Shown piece after piece: positions 1 to 9,470 of a stretch of DNA of 33,617 nucleotides (position 1 is the first letter of the stretch; the number at the start of each line of letters is the position of its first letter). The stretch is from assembly GCA_013816255.1 (NCBI GenBank), contig JACDET010000001.1, positions 1 through 33,617 of the forward strand. The letters are read 5' to 3'. The notes under the pieces were generated by a model. It ran no database searches and was not told the DNA's origin. It saw nothing but the letters and a program-made list of their open reading frames with translations. Position numbers and translations under genes: made by a program. Source of the stretch: Candidatus Levyibacteriota bacterium. Its GTDB lineage: Bacteria; Patescibacteriota; Microgenomatia; Levybacterales; UBA12049.

Positions 1-93
1 ATACAGAGCAATCAAAGCAGGAATCCTATCCAACCATTTCTGCCCTTCTTCACCACGAAGAGAAATAATATTTTTTACAAATTGTTGGTTCAT
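1..93 (-). CDS. N-terminus of a protein cut by window start; possibly aminoglycoside/streptomycin phosphotransferase-like kinase
   Basis: Minus-strand ATG at 93 opens MNQQFVKNIISLRGEEGQKWLDRIPALIALY..., running off the window; G-x-x-G-x-x-WL-x-x-(I/L)P pattern resembles APH/streptomycin 6-kinase N-termini. TGCTATACT lies 6 nt upstream of the ATG. Confidence 0.4.
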   Translation of the reverse strand, partial: MNQQFVKNIISLRGEEGQKWLDRIPALIALY

Positions 94-99
94 GAAATT

Positions 100-108
100 A
101 GTATAGCA
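100..108 (-). promoter_or_regulatory. Extended -10 (TGCTATACT) 6 nt upstream of ATG at 93
   Basis: + strand agtatagca, 6-nt gap (94-99) to the start codon. Confidence 0.5.
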
Positions 109-140
109 AAATAATTCTTCACATTTATGAAAAACTAGTG

Positions 141-146
141 TAGTAT
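141..146 (+). promoter_or_regulatory. Candidate -10 TAGTAT, 7 nt upstream of ATG at 154
   Basis: TAGTAT at 141-146, gap 147-153. Confidence 0.4.
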
Positions 147-153
147 TATCGTT

Positions 154-897
154 ATGGAATATAAGCTAATATCTATAGATGAGACTGGGAAAGCATCTTT
201 TAATCATGCTTCAGAATTCTTCATTTTATCCGGAGTTGTACTGCCAGAAAAGTTTAAAGTCGTTTTGGACAGAAAGATTCGGAGAATGAAAATGAAATAC
301 TTTCAAAATGAAGAAATTATATTTCATACAAGAGATATGTTACGGAAGAAAGGACAATTCATTGCATTGCAAGATCCCAAGGTAGAAGTGGCGTTTTGGT
401 CTGAGTTTATTAGTTTTATAAATCATCCAAAAATTAGTCTATTTTATATAATTGTTAATAAAGCAAAAGTTAAAAATTTAGGATGGCAACCAAAGACTGT
501 TCTTAGAAAGGCATATCTAGAACTATTAGAAGGATTTGCATCCCAGCTAAAAGTAAGCAATAGTAAAGGGAGAATAATAGTAGAGTCTGATCCTGCACAA
601 GATACATTCTTAATTCAGGCTCATAACAGGCTACAAGCACTGGGCACTACAGATAAATCTATTAATAATCATGATTATCAGCAAATGGTAACATCTTTAA
701 GTTTGGTAAATAAAGAAAATTTAGATATTGATATACAGATTGCTGATGCGCTAGCACCTTTTGCAGGAATGAAGTATAAAACTGAAGTACTAAAAGAAAA
801 AACGAAGCTAACTCCTCTTGATAAAATGAAAGTCAGATTAATAAATAGAAAGTTAGCAAATAAGACCAACCCTAGCTTATTTAAACCCCTTATATAA
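154..897 (+). CDS. DUF3800-like protein
   Basis: N-terminal ISIDETGK...FFILSGVVLP and C-terminal IQIADALAPF pattern typical of DUF3800 (RNase H-like fold) proteins. Confidence 0.6.
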   Translation: MEYKLISIDETGKASFNHASEFFILSGVVLPEKFKVVLDRKIRRMKMKYFQNEEIIFHTRDMLRKKGQFIALQDPKVEVAFWSEFISFINHPKISLFYIIVNKAKVKNLGWQPKTVLRKAYLELLEGFASQLKVSNSKGRIIVESDPAQDTFLIQAHNRLQALGTTDKSINNHDYQQMVTSLSLVNKENLDIDIQIADALAPFAGMKYKTEVLKEKTKLTPLDKMKVRLINRKLANKTNPSLFKPLI

Positions 898-937
898 CGG
901 AAAAAGCCGGCCTTGGCTATCCGCACAATTACCGACT

Positions 938-986
938 TCTCTCAATTTGAATTGTATATCAACATGTATATAAATTCAAGATAGAG
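938..986. terminator. Imperfect inverted repeat between convergent genes, possible bidirectional terminator
   Basis: tctctcaatttgaattgtatat / atataaattcaagatagaga flank a short loop; sits between stops at 897 (+) and 999 (-). Confidence 0.35.
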
Positions 987-998
987 AATTGTAATAAA

Positions 999-1475
999 TT
1001 ATTTTGTCAAGTCTATCTCAACTCTAATATCAATAAAATTCCCGTTCTTCTCCCCCCCACTATTCATCCAAACCTTTTCTGGAACTGCTTTATAAATTCT
1101 TCTTGGATAACTACCTAAAAACTCTTTAACTTCTCGCTTCTTAGGATCTTGATTCTTCCTTCTATACAAGTATCCCAACGCTTCAGCTATTTCTGTCTTT
1201 TCTGTCAACGCATAGGCCTTGGCTTTTATATAAACTCCTTCTCCAGTCCCTTCTGGTACAGTTGAATCATAAATAACGAGGAATACATGTCCATTGTCTG
1301 CAATATTCTGTGAATGCTGTCCATTTTGATCAGAAGCCCAGTAAAAATTGTATTCTTTATCAGATGCTGAATAAACAGGAGCGTTCCAAGGCTTACCATC
1401 CTTAGACGCTGTAGCAATAGTTATATAGAGGATTTGTTCAATGATTTCTCTTGCTCTTTTATTGAATTTATCCAT
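999..1475 (-). CDS. Pyridoxamine 5'-phosphate oxidase-family (FMN-binding split barrel) protein
   Basis: IATASKDGKPWNAPVYSASDKEYNFYWAS...HSQNIADNGHVFLVIYDS pattern. Confidence 0.7.
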   Translation of the reverse strand: MDKFNKRAREIIEQILYITIATASKDGKPWNAPVYSASDKEYNFYWASDQNGQHSQNIADNGHVFLVIYDSTVPEGTGEGVYIKAKAYALTEKTEIAEALGYLYRRKNQDPKKREVKEFLGSYPRRIYKAVPEKVWMNSGGEKNGNFIDIRVEIDLTK

Positions 1476-1501
1476 AGAAGAATTTATTTTTACAGAATTT
1501 T

Positions 1502-2104
1502 TTACTCAATAACAATATCTCTTGTTGTTCTCCAAACTGCGCGTTGTGATCTGCGTATCTCTTCAAGATCTGTGGCAAGTCGGGCTGATACTTGGTCTGC
1601 GCGCGCGATCTCTTCTCTGAGTCTTGAAGCTTCGTCAGGTTGAAGCCGCATAGCGATATCTTTTTGATCTCCATTAAGCCCTGGTGAGCTAACAAATGCA
1701 ACTAATGCTATTGCTTCTTCTCCATCCAACTCACGAGTTACACCAAAACCTATTAACTGCATTTTCGGAAGATGATTCCGCACAATAACATCGTCATCTC
1801 GTACACCAAATACAGTCCGCGCAATTGGAATACCATTAACTTCAGTAGGAGTATATCCAACAACTTCTATCATATGCGTTGGAACAAAAGGTAACCCTTG
1901 AATACCACCTATTCCAGCATCAGGTGTAGAAAGAGTATGCGTAATCTCATCTCCTCCAATAAGACTTCTTGTTTCTGCTTTGGTAGTCGATGAAGGATAG
2001 ACAGTAGAAACTCCTCTGTGTTGCTCCGCAATTACAGGAGCAACTGCTGCATCAACAATATGCTTAAACGCTCTAGCTTGATGAGAACTGCCTTCAATTG
2101 TCAT
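1502..2104 (-). CDS. Hypothetical protein immediately downstream of ftsZ
   Basis: ORF track start is 2143, but the ATG at 2104 (MTIEGSSHQARAF...) lies 2 nt after the ftsZ stop (2107-2109) and avoids overlap. No family recognised; C-terminal ~50 aa looks helical/coiled-coil. Confidence 0.6.
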   Translation of the reverse strand: MTIEGSSHQARAFKHIVDAAVAPVIAEQHRGVSTVYPSSTTKAETRSLIGGDEITHTLSTPDAGIGGIQGLPFVPTHMIEVVGYTPTEVNGIPIARTVFGVRDDDVIVRNHLPKMQLIGFGVTRELDGEEAIALVAFVSSPGLNGDQKDIAMRLQPDEASRLREEIARADQVSARLATDLEEIRRSQRAVWRTTRDIVIE

Positions 2105-2106
2105 AG

Positions 2107-3306
2107 TTAATTTCTCTGTCTGAGGAACGCGGGGATGTCCCATTCATCTTCTGCGGCTTTTTCGTCTTTTTTGTCTTGGTGCGGTTGTTGCATTTGTTGT
2201 TGTTGTGGTGGTTGATTGGTATTGTCATCATCGTCGTCATTTTGTTGTTGCTGTGGATCATTCTGTTGGACTGGTGGCTGGGTCCTCGTCAACGGTGTGT
2301 CTGTGACTTGTGGGGTTGGTTGTGGGATGACGAACTGTTGGAGTCGTTGTTTGGCTTGGTCAAAACCTGTTGCAACAACTGTGATACGGATTTGATCGTG
2401 CATTGTCTCATCGATTGTCGCACCAAAGATGATGTTGGCATCTGGATCGGCTGCACTTGAGATGATCTTGGCTGCTTCGTCGACTTCAGTCATTGTCAGA
2501 TCAGATCCGCCGACCACGTTGAAGAGCACTCCCCGTGCGCCTTCCATACTGATTTCAAGAAGCGGGGACGCGATAGCAGAACGTGCGGCTGTCTGGGCTC
2601 GATTTTCGCCGACACCACTGCCAATACCCATAAGGGCGGAGCCAGCGTCGGACATGATGTTCCGGACATCGGCGAAATCGACATTGATGAGACCAGGCAT
2701 GGTAATGATTTCAGAGATACCTTGGACGCCTTGGGTCAAGACTGAATCAGCTACTTTAAATGCATCCAAAAGACTTAACTTACGGTCGACGACATCAAGG
2801 ATCCTCTGATTTGGAATCACAATCAACGTATCTACTTTATCTTTGAGGCTATCTATGCCTTCTTCAGCACTGACCATACGGCGTGTACCTTCGAACATAA
2901 AAGGCTTCGTGACAACGGCAACTGTCAATGCGCCAACTTCTTTGGCGATTCCGGCCACAACTGAAGTCGCGCCAGTTCCTGTTCCGCCTCCCATTCCAGC
3001 GGTTAAGAAAACCATATCTGAGCCTTCGAGAGCGCTTTTGATTTTTTCAGAAGATTCTTCAGCAGCTTGACGGCCGATTTCAGGATCTCCACCTGATCCA
3101 AGACCTTTGGTGAAGACTTCACCAATTTGGATTTTGGTATCTGCTTTGTTGAGCAGAAGCGCTTGCGCGTCTGTGTTGATAGCTACGAAGTCGACACCGT
3201 GGATGGTTCCATTGGAGATCATTGAGCCGATAGCATTGCTTCCACCGCCACCAATACCCATGACACGAATTTTGGCGAAATTTGAAGATTGTGGTCGAAT
3301 TAACAT
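2107..3306 (-). CDS. ftsZ: Cell division protein FtsZ
   Basis: Tubulin signature [17 protein letters not shown], long Q/P/D-rich linker, C-terminal peptide [10 protein letters not shown]. Confidence 0.97.
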   Translation of the reverse strand: MLIRPQSSNFAKIRVMGIGGGGSNAIGSMISNGTIHGVDFVAINTDAQALLLNKADTKIQIGEVFTKGLGSGGDPEIGRQAAEESSEKIKSALEGSDMVFLTAGMGGGTGTGATSVVAGIAKEVGALTVAVVTKPFMFEGTRRMVSAEEGIDSLKDKVDTLIVIPNQRILDVVDRKLSLLDAFKVADSVLTQGVQGISEIITMPGLINVDFADVRNIMSDAGSALMGIGSGVGENRAQTAARSAIASPLLEISMEGARGVLFNVVGGSDLTMTEVDEAAKIISSAADPDANIIFGATIDETMHDQIRITVVATGFDQAKQRLQQFVIPQPTPQVTDTPLTRTQPPVQQNDPQQQQNDDDDDNTNQPPQQQQMQQPHQDKKDEKAAEDEWDIPAFLRQRN

Positions 3307-3394
3307 AGTATGTGGGCTTGGTCAAATCCTACCAGATATATTCTAGGTTTGCAATAAGGAAATGGTATAAACAGTGTCACTTTTAGTAAGTATT

Positions 3395-4678
3395 TTACGG
3401 AATAAATGATTTGATGAGGTTAATGATTTTTTTTATGACTTTATTTGCTCCGCCTCCACCTGATGGCATGGAGAATCGTGAAGTTGATCGGGCTGGTGCA
3501 TTACCCATACCGTAACGGATAAGACCAATTGCTGTTGAGAATGCAGGATGTTGGACCTCATCGATAATACCTTTAACATCGGTCGGCATACCAATTCTCA
3601 CAGGCATCGCGAGCGTCCTTCGTGCAGCTTCACGCAAACCGACAGTCAACGCACCGCCACCGGTGAAGACGATACCGGCTGGAGTTTGCGCCGCAAAACC
3701 ACTCTTTTTGATCTCAATACCAATCATCGTACAAATTTCATTAAGCCTTGGACGGATGATGCCGTCAACAAGGGTTTTTTGTGATACTTTGCGGATTTCT
3801 TCGGAAAGGTTCAGTGGCGTCAGATCGACTTCATCAGAAGGCTTTGGTGCTGCTGCTTCGCCATCTTCAGTTCGAGTGAGTTTCTTATTGTAATTTTGTG
3901 AGAAGAATAACTTGATTTTTTCAGCACTTTCAAGTGAGATACGAAGACCAATTGCCAGGTCATTGGTCACATGCCGTGCGCCAATCGCGAGAACGGATGA
4001 ATACGCGACTGATCCCTCGGTATAAATTGAAATATCAGTCGTCCCAGCTCCGATATCTACCAACACAACACCAAGTTCTTTTTCAGTATCTGAAAGTACT
4101 GAAAGCGAACTAGCATAGCCACTAAATGCAAAGCTATCGATATCCACACCTACTTCTGAGAAAGCTTTTTCAAGGTTTCTCAGAGAGACACTGTTGGCAG
4201 TCACGATATGGGTATCCACTTCAAGTCTTGTGCCTGACATACCGACTGGATCTTTGATGCCTTCTTGTCCATCGACAATATAATTTCGTGGAAGCACATG
4301 GATGATGTCACGGGTTGAGGGGATAGAGATAGCTTTGGCTGCGTCGATGACACGTTGTAAATCGCTTTCTGAGATCTCACCATTTGGCGTAGCTACTGCG
4401 ACAACACCACGAGAATTTTGACAGTCAATTTGACTGCCACCTAAAGAAACCATCACATGTGAAGCCGAATAACCTGCCATGCGCTCGGCGGCTTCAAGGG
4501 ACGCATTAATCGCATGAACAGCTTCGTCAATGTCAACAACTTGTCCTTTTCGGATGCCTTGTGATTTTACTTCTGAAACACCGAGGACGTTAACGACATT
4601 TTCTATAACTTTAGAGATGACTGTAACTATTTTGTATGTTCCAACGTCAATTGCAACAAGTATTTTTCCTTCATTCAT
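3395..4678 (-). CDS. ftsA: Cell division protein FtsA
   Basis: VAIDVGTYKIVTVI, GVVLVDIGAGTTDISIY, GIVFTGGGALTVGL actin-like motifs; adjacent to ftsZ. Confidence 0.95.
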   Translation of the reverse strand: MNEGKILVAIDVGTYKIVTVISKVIENVVNVLGVSEVKSQGIRKGQVVDIDEAVHAINASLEAAERMAGYSASHVMVSLGGSQIDCQNSRGVVAVATPNGEISESDLQRVIDAAKAISIPSTRDIIHVLPRNYIVDGQEGIKDPVGMSGTRLEVDTHIVTANSVSLRNLEKAFSEVGVDIDSFAFSGYASSLSVLSDTEKELGVVLVDIGAGTTDISIYTEGSVAYSSVLAIGARHVTNDLAIGLRISLESAEKIKLFFSQNYNKKLTRTEDGEAAAPKPSDEVDLTPLNLSEEIRKVSQKTLVDGIIRPRLNEICTMIGIEIKKSGFAAQTPAGIVFTGGGALTVGLREAARRTLAMPVRIGMPTDVKGIIDEVQHPAFSTAIGLIRYGMGNAPARSTSRFSMPSGGGGANKVIKKIINLIKSFIP

Positions 4679-4719
4679 ATACTCTTTTTAAATCATTTTA
4701 CAGATAGTGTAGTATGCCT

Positions 4720-4762
4720 CGTCGTTCATTCTGCCTTAATAATTTTTGCAAAATGAATGACG
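4720..4762. repeat. Stem-loop between ftsQ and ftsA
   Basis: cgtcgttcattctgc (4720-4734) vs gcaaaatgaatgacg (4748-4762): 15-bp stem, two mismatched/wobble positions, 13-nt loop; ends resemble the CGTCATTC repeat family. Confidence 0.6.
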
Positions 4763-4776
4763 ATAGGTATATCTCA

Positions 4777-5220
4777 TTATTTGGGCACTATTACGGGCTT
4801 CTCAAAACGCAAATCTAACCGTGAAAACAGCTTATCTTCCATTGTAAGGTGTGAAAGGATGAATTGTAAAGAGGCTATTTGTTTAATTATATCCTTTTGG
4901 CCCGAAAATGTCACGGCACCACCTTGCTTTAACGTAACAATATAAACATCTTTCGCTGTTTTTTCAATTTTTGTATAGGCTATTTGTTCTTTTTGCAATT
5001 CTCTCTTTAATAGCTCAACTTGATTATCTTTCTGGCTCGCTTGTGCGAATTTCATACTCGCCAACGGACTTACGTACAAAGGTTTACTCATTTCTATCGT
5101 AATATAGTAAAACGTCCCTGCACCAACAGCACTTACCATACCAGCAATCACCAAACAAAATAATACAATCTTCTTGGCAGCTCTCTTTTGTTTCCGGTCA
5201 ATATTAGGCTTTTGTTTCAT
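4777..5220 (-). CDS. ftsQ: Short FtsQ/DivIB-like protein
   Basis: Basic N-terminus, one TM segment (IVLFCLVIAGMVSAVGAGTFYYI), C-terminal RLDLRFEKPVI like the FtsQ end; between murG and ftsA. Confidence 0.55.
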   Translation of the reverse strand: MKQKPNIDRKQKRAAKKIVLFCLVIAGMVSAVGAGTFYYITIEMSKPLYVSPLASMKFAQASQKDNQVELLKRELQKEQIAYTKIEKTAKDVYIVTLKQGGAVTFSGQKDIIKQIASLQFILSHLTMEDKLFSRLDLRFEKPVIVPK

Positions 5221-6322
5221 GCTTTACAATCTCAATAATTTTGTCGGCTGCGTCGCGATCAATTAATTCATGTGTTACAACTGCATGACTTTTATATGTT
5301 TCTATATTGGAAAGCATTTCTTGTACTTTTTCAACAAATAGTTCAGGCGTTAACACATCTTGTTCAAACACTTCTCCCAAACCAGTACTCTGCACAAATT
5401 GCGCATTGGTTAATTGTTCGTGCTGTTGACCATATGGCAGAGGGATAAGCATACACGGTTTACCAAGATACAATAGTTCGCTCACGGTTCCAATTCCAGA
5501 ACGCGCGATAACCAAATCAGCATGCTGAATCATCGAAACGACCTGATCTGATGGAACAAATTTGGTCAGTTCATAGCGTTTTTGTAAATGCTCAGGAAAA
5601 CTTGCGCGCTTTTGCTGTAATCGATCATAGTCTCCAAATTCAGTGGCACTTCCTGTTTGATGGATCACCAAATAATTTTCCAAAAGCTTTTCAAGTGCTC
5701 CTTCTACCAATAGATTAATCCCATGTGCCCCACCACTGCCCCCGGTTACATACAGTAAAGGGTGTTTATTGTTTGAGCCATGTCGAGAACTATCTGCATA
5801 TTCAAAGAATTCTTTGCGCAAAGGGTTCCCGGTCAATACTGTTTTGTCTTTTGGAAAAAATTGCTCTGAATATTTCCACGAAATACAAATCTTATCGGCA
5901 AATTTACTTACAATCTTATTTGATAGTCCCGCTTGAAGCGTTTGTTCATGGAGCACTATGGGAATTTTTTGCATCTTCGCCGCAACGGCAATTGGTACTG
6001 CGATATACCCGCCAAATGATAATACGACATCAGGTTTAAAATCTTTAAGAATTTTCGTCGCTTGGGAGAGTCCAACCGGAATTTTTAGTAGGGAGGATAT
6101 TGTATGCGTAGAGAGTTTTCTTTGTAGTCTGCCTGTGGTGATTGGAGTAAACGGTATTCCTAATTTTTGCGCTGTTTGATATTCAAAAGATAAAGCCTCA
6201 TCTCCTTCAAATGCATATTTCCGTCCAACAACCAGAACTTCCCATTCCTTAGGTAATTTATCCAAAACAGCCAAAGCAGGAGCAAAATGCCCCCCACCTC
6301 CAGCAACAATTAAAAGTTTCAT
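5204..6322 (-). CDS. murG: UDP-GlcNAc:lipid I GlcNAc transferase MurG
   Basis: GGGGHFAPALAV, VVLSFGGYIAVP, LHEQTLQAGLSNK, ARSGIGTVSELLYLGKPCMLIPLP. Confidence 0.95.
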   Translation of the reverse strand: MKLLIVAGGGGHFAPALAVLDKLPKEWEVLVVGRKYAFEGDEALSFEYQTAQKLGIPFTPITTGRLQRKLSTHTISSLLKIPVGLSQATKILKDFKPDVVLSFGGYIAVPIAVAAKMQKIPIVLHEQTLQAGLSNKIVSKFADKICISWKYSEQFFPKDKTVLTGNPLRKEFFEYADSSRHGSNNKHPLLYVTGGSGGAHGINLLVEGALEKLLENYLVIHQTGSATEFGDYDRLQQKRASFPEHLQKRYELTKFVPSDQVVSMIQHADLVIARSGIGTVSELLYLGKPCMLIPLPYGQQHEQLTNAQFVQSTGLGEVFEQDVLTPELFVEKVQEMLSNIETYKSHAVVTHELIDRDAADKIIEIVKHETKA

Positions 6323-6328
6323 ATGATA

Positions 6329-6337
6329 AGTATATCA
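6329..6337 (-). promoter_or_regulatory. Extended -10 (TGATATACT) 6 nt upstream of murG ATG
   Basis: + strand agtatatca; gap 6323-6328. Confidence 0.45.
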
Positions 6338-6360
6338 CTCTTGAGGTAGTTTACTTAATG

Positions 6361-7464
6361 TTAACTTCTTGATTGTTTGGCGATATTAAGAAGGACACCC
6401 ATAGATGCAAGATCAATAATAAGAGCTGAGCCTCCGTATGAGATGAATGGTAATGGGACACCAGTCAATGGGACCAATGCCGTCATGGCGGCCAAATTGA
6501 TGACAGTCTGGATACCGATAAAAGCTATGATGCCACCAGCGAGGAGTTTGCCGAAACTATCTTTGGCACGTGATGCGATATATAAACAACGCCAAATAAA
6601 AGCCGCAAAAACCATGATCAACACAACCGATCCGATAAAACCAAATTCTTCAGCAATAATCGGGAAAATTGAATCAGTTACATTTTCCGGTAAGTAGGCG
6701 TATTTCTGTATTGAATTTCCCACACCCAGACCAAATAGCCCACCAGATCCTAATGCAATTAAGATCTGTTTCACATGATATGACGTATCTTGAATTGAAT
6801 TTCCTAAGTTGAGAAAGCTTGTTAGGCGGGATAAACGGTACGGTTCAATGATAATATAAAGAAAACCGATAATGCCGACAAAAGGCGCAATAAAGAGGAA
6901 GTAAAAAATATTTCCACCCGAAAGAAAGTAAATGACGAGCGCTTCAAAAAGAATAATTGAAGCTGTTCCCAAATCTGGCTCAAGCATAATAAGCAGGAGA
7001 ATTGCTCCCATCAGAAGCAAAAATGCTCCAAATCTTCCTTTTTCTTTATGCGAGAACCAAGCTGCCAAATATATTGCCAAACCTAATTTCACAAACTCTG
7101 CAGGTTGCAATGTGATAAAGCCTAAATTTACCCATCTATTTGCACCCAAAGCATTGGAACCAATTCCAGGAATAAATACTAATATTAAAAGAACGAGAGC
7201 AATAATAAGAAGCGGAAGTGCCAAGTGATATAACTTATGATAATCAGTTCTATAAGCGATGAATAGCGCAGCAAAACCTAAGATACACCAAACAATTTGA
7301 TCCTTGATAAAACCATATTTGTCACCAAAAAGATTAAACGCAACAACTGAGGAAGAATTAAAAATCATGAGGAGTCCAAATAACGTAAGCGAAGTAACGA
7401 TACTAAATAAAACAATATCGAATTTTCCGGTAGATACTTTTTTAAAACGAAAACGTGATTTCAT
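6361..7464 (-). CDS. ftsW: SEDS-family protein FtsW
   Basis: Polytopic; GANRWVNLGFITLQPAEFVKLGLAIYLA and PLPFISYGGSALI motifs. Confidence 0.93.
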   Translation of the reverse strand: MKSRFRFKKVSTGKFDIVLFSIVTSLTLFGLLMIFNSSSVVAFNLFGDKYGFIKDQIVWCILGFAALFIAYRTDYHKLYHLALPLLIIALVLLILVFIPGIGSNALGANRWVNLGFITLQPAEFVKLGLAIYLAAWFSHKEKGRFGAFLLLMGAILLLIMLEPDLGTASIILFEALVIYFLSGGNIFYFLFIAPFVGIIGFLYIIIEPYRLSRLTSFLNLGNSIQDTSYHVKQILIALGSGGLFGLGVGNSIQKYAYLPENVTDSIFPIIAEEFGFIGSVVLIMVFAAFIWRCLYIASRAKDSFGKLLAGGIIAFIGIQTVINLAAMTALVPLTGVPLPFISYGGSALIIDLASMGVLLNIAKQSRS

Positions 7465-7488
7465 CAGGCAGTAACAAATGTAAGCAAA

Positions 7489-8493
7489 CTAGATTAGCGC
7501 TATAAAGACTCCTAATATAGCCAATAAGAATCCCACCAACCATGCACGCATAACTATCTTTGGCTCTTCCCATCCCTTTTTAAGAAAATAAAGATGGAGT
7601 GGTGCTACAGGAAGTAATTTGCGTCCGAGATATTTTTTGCCTAATAATTGAATTAGAGACGAAGCAATTTCAATGACGAAGACACCACCAATGATCATTA
7701 ATGCAAATACTTTTCCAGTTAATAATCCGGTAACAGCAAGTGCCGCGCCAAGCGACAATGATCCGACATCACCCAACCATATACGGGCTTTGTAAATATT
7801 AAAGTAGAGAAATGCAGCGACACTTCCAATCAGTATTGCCAAAAAGATACCTAGAGGTTGATCCAGTTGAATTGAGTTAATTGCCAAAAATGCCAAAAGA
7901 CAAATGATCAAAAGTCCTGATGCTAAACCATCTAATCCATCCGTTATATTAAAAGCATTAACAAAAGCAACAATAACAAATGCCGCAAAAGGAACAAATA
8001 GTGCACCAAGAAAGAGCTGACCAACCCCATGAATAAAGATAAAATCAAAACCAAGTTGTACATAAAAGACTGTTGCAATAATAAGAGCTAAAATCCATTG
8101 AATAACAAATTTATGCCGGAAACGCAAACCAAAGAATTTTTCTTTCCCTGGTACTAATTTTTTCAAATCATCATAAAAACCAAGAATTCCAAAGCTCACA
8201 AATGAGAACAGAATCACAAAGATTTCCCAAGGATTACTCTGGATATTGAAAATGCCGTATGCCCACAGGGTCCAGACAAATACGACAATAATAATGAGGA
8301 CACCACCTCCATATGGCGTACCGACTTTCCAGCCATTGAATTTATCAAAAAGCGGCGTACGGTTATCAAACATATCTGTTGTAACCTGCTTATGACGGCG
8401 AAGTTTTATCTTATAGAGAAAATCTATAAATGGTAATAAAAGAATAGCCGTTATAAAAGCTGACGAGAGCATTAGCCCAAGGAGAAGTCTCAT
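7489..8493 (-). CDS. mraY: Phospho-MurNAc-pentapeptide transferase MraY
   Basis: TPYGGGVLI, FVNAFNITDGLDGLASG, WLGDVGSLSLGAALA, PLHLYFLKKGWEEPKIVMRAW. Confidence 0.95.
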   Translation of the reverse strand: MRLLLGLMLSSAFITAILLLPFIDFLYKIKLRRHKQVTTDMFDNRTPLFDKFNGWKVGTPYGGGVLIIIVVFVWTLWAYGIFNIQSNPWEIFVILFSFVSFGILGFYDDLKKLVPGKEKFFGLRFRHKFVIQWILALIIATVFYVQLGFDFIFIHGVGQLFLGALFVPFAAFVIVAFVNAFNITDGLDGLASGLLIICLLAFLAINSIQLDQPLGIFLAILIGSVAAFLYFNIYKARIWLGDVGSLSLGAALAVTGLLTGKVFALMIIGGVFVIEIASSLIQLLGKKYLGRKLLPVAPLHLYFLKKGWEEPKIVMRAWLVGFLLAILGVFIALI

Positions 8494-8500
8494 GACTACA

Positions 8501-8506
8501 ATTATA
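8501..8506 (-). promoter_or_regulatory. Candidate -10 TATAAT, 7 nt upstream of mraY ATG
   Basis: + strand attata; gap 8494-8500. Confidence 0.45.
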
Positions 8507-8539
8507 CTCTATATGGCTTTGAAAGCACAATTGTTCTGG

Positions 8540-9028
8540 TTAATTATTTTCAATGAGGGATATAGTTTGATGAAGATCTGTAACTGTTGCATCAGGTTTA
8601 TATGCAACTACTACCCGAGGATTTTGGGCAAATCTTCCGCGTTTCATAAATATAGTAAAGACATTTTCACCATATGCTTTTACTTTCTCCAATACTTCCA
8701 ACCGGTCTTCAACGACAAATAGCCTACCGCTATCTTTATATGTTTCAATTAGACCCTTTATTACCTGTATTTTTTCCTCAACAATGTACGTATGCTTTTC
8801 TTGAAAAAGATGGTCAATATTTGTTTCGACCAACTTCTTTTTCTGAAATGCAACATCTCCTTGAGAGAATATACCAAGAGTCGCTATTTGAGAGAGTGCT
8901 TTAAGGGCTGCATGCACTTCTTCATACATCTCATATGTCTTGAAATTTGTGGAGTAGAATTTCGCGGTGTTAAAGATAGTATCATCTATATCTAAAAGAA
9001 CAATTTTTTTATATTTCTCCATAATCAC
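8540..9028 (-). CDS. HAD-like hydrolase
   Basis: IVLLDIDDTIFNT motif I, IFSQGD motif II, FVVEDRLEVLEKVKAYG late motif. Confidence 0.65.
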   Translation of the reverse strand: MIMEKYKKIVLLDIDDTIFNTAKFYSTNFKTYEMYEEVHAALKALSQIATLGIFSQGDVAFQKKKLVETNIDHLFQEKHTYIVEEKIQVIKGLIETYKDSGRLFVVEDRLEVLEKVKAYGENVFTIFMKRGRFAQNPRVVVAYKPDATVTDLHQTISLIENN

Positions 9029-9470
9029 AAATTAATCTATACACATTTGTTTCGCGTTTTTCAAAACCTAATTTCTCATATAAATTGTTACTTGCATCCC
9101 GTCTTGGCCGTGAAGTGAAATCAATATACGCTGCACCTTTCTCGCGTGCAGTATCTACCGCTCGTTGCATAAGCTGTGTTCCTAAACCTTTATTCCGGAA
9201 CTTCTCATCAACAACCAAATCATCAATATACCCTTTTCTGACATATGGAATACGAAAAACCATAAGCAGCACCATCCCAACAAATGCGTTACTCTTTGTG
9301 TCACGAGCAAGATAAAGAAAGTGCAGTGGTGACTCTATCATTTCTTTGACTTCTCCGTCTGAAAGATCTTTGTAATTCTTTCCTTCTTGTTGCGCTAAAT
9401 TTCTGATTGCTTGAGCAACGCCAGAGGAGAATGTTGTAACTCTATGTATAACGAATTCTTGTTGCGCCAT
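9009..9470 (-). CDS. GNAT-family N-acetyltransferase
   Basis: DDLVVDEKFRNKGLGTQLMQRAVDTAREKGA...NNLYEKLGF. Confidence 0.8.
   Translation of the reverse strand: MAQQEFVIHRVTTFSSGVAQAIRNLAQQEGKNYKDLSDGEVKEMIESPLHFLYLARDTKSNAFVGMVLLMVFRIPYVRKGYIDDLVVDEKFRNKGLGTQLMQRAVDTAREKGAAYIDFTSRPRRDASNNLYEKLGFEKRETNVYRLICDYGEI

Noticed and set aside
897-920. Short AGCC...GGCT hairpin after the DUF3800 gene
   Set aside because: Only a 4-bp stem without a T-tract; too weak to call a terminator.
2105-2143. Upstream part of the orphan ORF overlapping ftsZ ([13 protein letters not shown])
   Set aside because: Overlaps the conserved FtsZ C-terminal peptide out of frame; ATG at 2104 fits the stop-start spacing.
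2176-2460. + strand ORF rich in Leu/Val/Ile (94 aa)
   Set aside because: It is the antisense of the FtsZ Q/D/P-rich linker; hydrophobicity is a codon artefact, not a membrane protein.
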